Positions 59,524-64,000 of a stretch of DNA of 64,000 nucleotides are shown in pieces (within the stretch, counting starts at the first letter, position 1; every line of letters begins with the position of its first letter). The notes under the pieces are model-generated. The model did not search any database. It was not told where the DNA came from and was given only the letters and a program-made list of their open reading frames with translations. A program made the translations under genes and the position numbers. Origin of the DNA: JBFHDX01 sp041584475 (GTDB lineage Bacteria; Pseudomonadota; Alphaproteobacteria; UBA8366; JADFVY01); the NCBI GenBank assembly GCA_041584475.1, contig JBFHDX010000006.1, positions 1-64,000 of the forward strand, written 5' to 3'.

Positions 59524-60421
59524 GCTCCACGTCCGCCGGCACCGCCGCGACCGGCGCGGCACCGCCGCAGCCGCTGCAGGAATTCTGGCACTATTTCAGC
59601 GAGAACCGTGGTGCCGTGGCGGGGCTGTCGGTGATCCTGCTCATCGCGTTCGTCGCGGCCGGCGCGGACGTACTCGCGCCCCACCCGCCGAACGAACAGT
59701 ACCGCGACTCGCTGCTGCAGCCGCCGTTCTGGCAGGACAATGGCTCGCTGCGGTTCCCGCTCGGCACCGACGCGGTCGGACGCGACATCCTCTCGCGCAT
59801 CATGCACGGCGCCCGCTACTCGCTGATGATCGGCGCCATGGTGGTGACGCTGTCGCTCGCCGTCGGCATCGCGCTCGGCCTCGTTGCCGCCTTCTTCCGC
59901 GGCCCGATCGAGACCGCGATCATGCGGGCGATGGACATCATGCTCGCGCTGCCGAGCCTGCTGCTCGCGATCGTCGTCGTGGCGATCCTCGGCCCGAGCC
60001 TCGTCAATGCGATGTTCGCCATCGCCATCGTCTACCTGCCGCACTACGTCAGGCTGACGCGCGCATCCGCAATATCCGAGCTGTCGCGCGACTACGTGAC
60101 CGCGAGCCGCGTCGCCGGCGCCGGCCTGTTTCGGCTGATGCTGATCACGGTCCTGCCGAACTGCATGGCGCCGCTAATCGTGCAGGCGACGCTGGGCTTC
60201 TCGAACGCGATCCTCGACGCCGCCGCGCTCGGCTTCCTTGGGCTCGGGGCGCAGCCGCCGACCCCGGAATGGGGCACCTTGCTCGCCGAAGCGCGCGAAT
60301 TCGTCCTGCGCGCCTGGTGGGTCGTGACCTTCCCCGGTCTCGCCATCCTGATCACCGTGCTGGCCTTCAACCTGATGGGCGATGGCCTCCGCGACGCCCT
60401 CGATCCGAAGCTGAAACGCTG

Positions 60422-60422
<1 letters not shown>
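59520..60422 (+). CDS. dppC: dipeptide ABC transporter permease DppC
   Basis: A 300-residue inner-membrane subunit with FPLGTDAVGRDILSRIMHGA, the coupling segment RDYVTASRVAGAGLFRLM, LGFLGLGAQPPTPEWGTLLA and the ending GDGLRDALDPKLKR, all DppC hallmarks. It overlaps dppB by 4 bases and shares one base with the dppD start (TGATG). It forms the membrane pore with DppB. Confidence 0.93.
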
Positions 60423-61398
<976 letters not shown>

Positions 61399-61402
<4 letters not shown>

Positions 61403-62406
61403 CCGCGACACCCGTCGTCGAGGCGGTCGACGTCACCCGCCTGTACCGCGTTGGTACCGGCATGCTCAGAGCCGCCGCGACGCTCAAGGCGCTGCGCGGT
61501 GCGAACTTCACGCTGGCCGCCGGTCATACGCTGGCCGTCGTCGGCGAATCGGGATGCGGCAAATCGACGCTCGCGCGGCTCGTGACCCTGATCGAGCGGC
61601 CGTCGTCGGGTCGACTGCTGCTCGACGGAATCGACGCCGCCAGCGCCGACCGGGCGGCACTACGACGGCTGCGACGAATGGTACAGATCGTCTTCCAGGA
61701 CCCGTACGGGTCGCTCAACCCGCGGCGCAAGGTGGGCGCGATCCTCGAGGAGCCGCTCGCCATCAACACCCCGATGGAGGCGCGGCAGCGCGCCGAAGCG
61801 GCACGGGAGATGATGGCCCGCGTCGGTCTCCGGCCCGAGCATTACGACCGCTACCCGCACATGTTCTCCGGCGGCCAGCGGCAACGTATCGCCATTGCCC
61901 GGGCCCTGATGCTGAGGCCGCGGCTCGTCGTTCTGGACGAGCCGGTATCGGCGCTCGACGTCTCGATCCAGGCGCAGGTGCTCAACCTGCTGGTCGACCT
62001 GCAGGAGGAGCTCGGGCTCGCCTATCTGTTCATCTCGCACGACCTCAGCGTCGTCCGGCACTTCACCGACGATGTCATGGTCATGTATCTCGGCAAGCCC
62101 GTCGAACATGGTCCGCGCGAGGCGATCTTCGGCAACCCGCGGCATCCCTATACGCGGGCGCTGCTGTCGTGTACGCCGGCGGCCGATCCGCGGCGCCGCG
62201 GCCAGCGCATCAAGCTGACGGGAGAGCTGCCGTCGCCGATCAATCCGCCATCCGGCTGCGCGTTCCACCCGAGATGTCCGCTCGCGAACGAACGCTGCAG
62301 GGTCGAGGTCCCGAAGGCACTGCTCGCCGGCCCGAGCAGGGTCGCCTGTCACGCTGTCGAGGAAGGGCGCTCGGCGGAGGGCGCGATCGCGCTGCAAGAG
62401 AATTGA
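61399..62406 (+). CDS. dppF: dipeptide ABC transporter ATPase DppF
   Basis: A 335-residue ATPase. Walker A is GESGCGKST (49-57), the signature FSGGQRQRI (156-164), and Walker B RLVVLDEPVSALD (175-187). The C-terminal cysteine motif is GCAFHPRCPLANERC. It overlaps dppD by ATGA and closes the operon. DppD/F could also energise the ATPase-less importer encoded at 4806-8531. Confidence 0.93.
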
Positions 62407-62416
62407 CGAACATCAA
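62403..62416 (+). promoter_or_regulatory. FNR/FixK-like box before the second universal stress gene
   Basis: TTGACGAACATCAA matches 9 of 10 defined bases of TTGAT-N4-ATCAA. It overlaps the dppF stop, and its centre is 73.5 bases before the ATG. The matching -10 (CACACT, 62440-62445) is weak, three of six. Confidence 0.55.
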
Positions 62417-62482
62417 TGCCTTCGCCGGTCGCGACCGAGCACACTCCGGCCAGCAAATCCCACCGATGGAGACGCAACCGTC

Positions 62483-63310
62483 ATGTCGCTGAAGAACATA
62501 CTTGTCTATGTCGACGATTCGAAACGCTCGGCGGCGACGGTGACCGCCGCCGGCATGCTGGCGGCGACGCACGATGCGCACGTGACGGGTCTCGCCGTCG
62601 AGCGACCGGCCCACATCCCCGGTTACGCCGCCATCGAGATACCGCCGTCGGCGATGGAAATCATCGCCGCCCAGCGGCAGGCGAGCATCGCCGGCGCGCG
62701 CGAGATCTTCGAGACATCGATCAAGCGCGCGGGCCTGACCGAGCGCAGCGGCTGGACGGTGGCGAAGGGCATGCCGCTCGAGACCCTGGCACTGCGCAGC
62801 CGCTACGCCGACCTCACGCTCATCACGCAGGCCGGTCCGGAGCAGGAGGGGACCTACGGGGAGGACCTCGTCGACGACCTGATCATGATCAGCGGCCGGC
62901 CGGTACTGGTCATCCCCTATATCGGCGCGGCCGGTACGCTGGGGAACACCGTACTCGTGGGCTGGAACGGCAGTCGCGAGGCGGCACGCGCCGTATCCGA
63001 CGCGATGCCGATCCTCGAACGCGCGGAGACCGTCGAGGTGCTGGCGATCGAGCCGACGGAACTCGGCGATGCACCGGGGGCCGATATCTCGGCACACCTG
63101 GCGACGCACGGCGTCAAGGCAAGCGCCAACGCCACGCGCGGACTCGATATCGATGTCGGCGACGTCCTCCTGAACCGGGCATCCGATATCGGCGCCGACC
63201 TGATCGTCATGGGCGCGTATGGTCATTCGCGCATGCGCGAACTCGTTCTCGGCGGGGCGACCCGCCATATCCTTGCACATATGACGGTACCGGTCCTGCT
63301 GTCGCACTGA
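62483..63310 (+). CDS. tandem universal stress protein (UspA type)
   Basis: A 275-residue protein with two Usp domains. The second keeps the complete nucleotide loop VMGAYGHSRMRELVLGGATR, fitting G-x2-G-x9-G(S/T), so ATP binding is expected. The first domain (KNILVYVDDSKRSAATVTAA to EDLVDDLIMISGRPVLVIPY) is degenerate in that loop. It has the same layout as the protein at 44767. The FNR-like box at 62403 suggests induction at low oxygen. Confidence 0.9.
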   Translation: MSLKNILVYVDDSKRSAATVTAAGMLAATHDAHVTGLAVERPAHIPGYAAIEIPPSAMEIIAAQRQASIAGAREIFETSIKRAGLTERSGWTVAKGMPLETLALRSRYADLTLITQAGPEQEGTYGEDLVDDLIMISGRPVLVIPYIGAAGTLGNTVLVGWNGSREAARAVSDAMPILERAETVEVLAIEPTELGDAPGADISAHLATHGVKASANATRGLDIDVGDVLLNRASDIGADLIVMGAYGHSRMRELVLGGATRHILAHMTVPVLLSH

Positions 63311-63347
63311 CGGCCGCGTCGTCCGGCGGCGACGCGGGTCGCCGAGA

Positions 63348-64000
63348 TCAGAGGCTGGCCAGGCGGTCGAGCTCCGAGATAGCCCGGCTCAACATCTCGT
63401 CGCCTTCGATGTCGGGATTCTCCCTCACCTCAATATCGGGGGCGATGCCGCCGTCCACGGACGATCCAGACGGCGTGAAGTAGGTGGCGGTCGTGAGCTT
63501 GAGCGCGGTGCCCTGCCCCATCGGAATGACAGTCTGCACCGTGCCCTTGCCGAACGTCCGGCTGCCGACGATGAGCGCACGCCCGTGGTCCTTGAGCGCT
63601 CCGGCGAGTATCTCCGCGGCGGAGGCGGACCCGCCATTGACCAGGACCGCAATCGGCAGTCCCGCCGCGAGGTCGCCGCGGCTCGCGCTGTAACGCTGGG
63701 CGCCGTTGCGGCTCCGCGTGGTGACGATGTCGCCGCGCTCGATGAAGACGTCGGAGACGGACACCGACTGCATCAGCAAGCCGCCCGGGTTGTTGCGAAG
63801 GTCGATGATGAGCCCCGCCAGCCGTCCACCGAGATGGGAGCGGATCTCCTGGACCGCGGCCTCGACCTGCCCGGTCGTGTCCTCGGTGAAGCTGCTGATG
63901 CGAACGTATCCGAAATCGCCCTCGCGCCGCCATTTCACGACGTTGATGCGAATCTGCGCGCGATTGATCGTGACGTCGAACGGCGCGCGCGCCTCGCGGC
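63348..64000 (-). CDS. S41 family C-terminal processing protease (partial)
   Basis: The last 217 codons of a CtpA-like periplasmic serine protease; the gene runs off the right edge of the window and its start is not seen. The visible part holds the end of the PDZ domain (PFDVTINRAQIRI), VKWRREGDFGYVRISSF, LAGLIIDLRNNPGGLLMQSV, and the Ser-Lys dyad: Ser in LVNGGSASAAEILAGAL and Lys in SRTFGKGTVQTVI. The frame continues past the GTG at 63938, so that codon is not the start. Confidence 0.92.
   Translation of the reverse strand, partial: REARAPFDVTINRAQIRINVVKWRREGDFGYVRISSFTEDTTGQVEAAVQEIRSHLGGRLAGLIIDLRNNPGGLLMQSVSVSDVFIERGDIVTTRSRNGAQRYSASRGDLAAGLPIAVLVNGGSASAAEILAGALKDHGRALIVGSRTFGKGTVQTVIPMGQGTALKLTTATYFTPSGSSVDGGIAPDIEVRENPDIEGDEMLSRAISELDRLASL

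Overview
The window is GC-rich DNA packed with genes, almost certainly from an alphaproteobacterium (a Rhodospirillales-like lineage is the best guess). The evidence is a C4-pathway 5-aminolevulinate synthase (hemA), the order histone-deacetylase-like gene / xseB / ispA / dxs, fabI-aroC close to pdxH and a DnaJ gene, a tripartite tricarboxylate transporter, and class III cyclase fusions. No rRNA, tRNA, CRISPR array, insertion sequence or prophage was found. Most long open frames opposite real genes are GC-driven shadows and were left out.

Layout. 1-1759: surface-sugar type genes (methyltransferase, glycosyltransferase). 1805-4708: DUF3052 protein, MFS transporter, hspQ, pyrE. 4806-8531: a peptide-type ABC importer (binding protein and two permeases) with no ATPase of its own. 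8536-20017: a four-rhodanese protein, a gamma-carbonic anhydrase and a divergent catabolic locus built around a GntR/FCD regulator. One arm holds a crotonase and a family III CoA-transferase; the other holds TctC-TctB-TctA, a hotdog thioesterase, an enolase-superfamily protein and a malonyl-CoA-synthetase-like ligase. 20114-25298: a small protein, a two-cysteine ArsR sensor of the SqrR/BigR type and an RND efflux pair. 25510-33048: the HDAC/xseB/ispA/dxs isoprenoid block, interrupted by a compositionally different insert carrying an adenylate cyclase, a broken xseB copy and a cupin gene. 33116-38388: sppA, a TPR protein, aroC, fabI. 38520-45959: BrkB, DnaJ, a glycine-zipper lipoprotein, pdxH, a cation efflux gene, a kinase/P-loop fusion and a universal stress protein. 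46007-47335: an SDR gene and a winged-helix-like regulator. 47437-54835: a polyamine-type ABC importer, hemA and a putrescine-type aminotransferase. 55000-62406: a complete Dpp-type importer with two tandem binding proteins. 62483-64000: a second universal stress protein and the C-terminal part of an S41 protease.

Two regulatory themes emerge. First, hemA has a perfect FNR/FixK-type box (TTGAT-N4-ATCAA) centred 41.5 bp before a predicted transcription start. Both universal stress genes have weaker boxes at nearly the same distance from their start codons, so an oxygen-responsive mini-regulon is likely. Second, the GntR locus has two well-formed divergent promoters, each overlapped by a GTC/GAC palindrome. 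Its enzymes are odd: the crotonase lacks both catalytic glutamates and the enolase-superfamily protein lacks the usual acid/base residues. The substrate of this locus cannot be assigned, and it is the best candidate here for an undescribed pathway.
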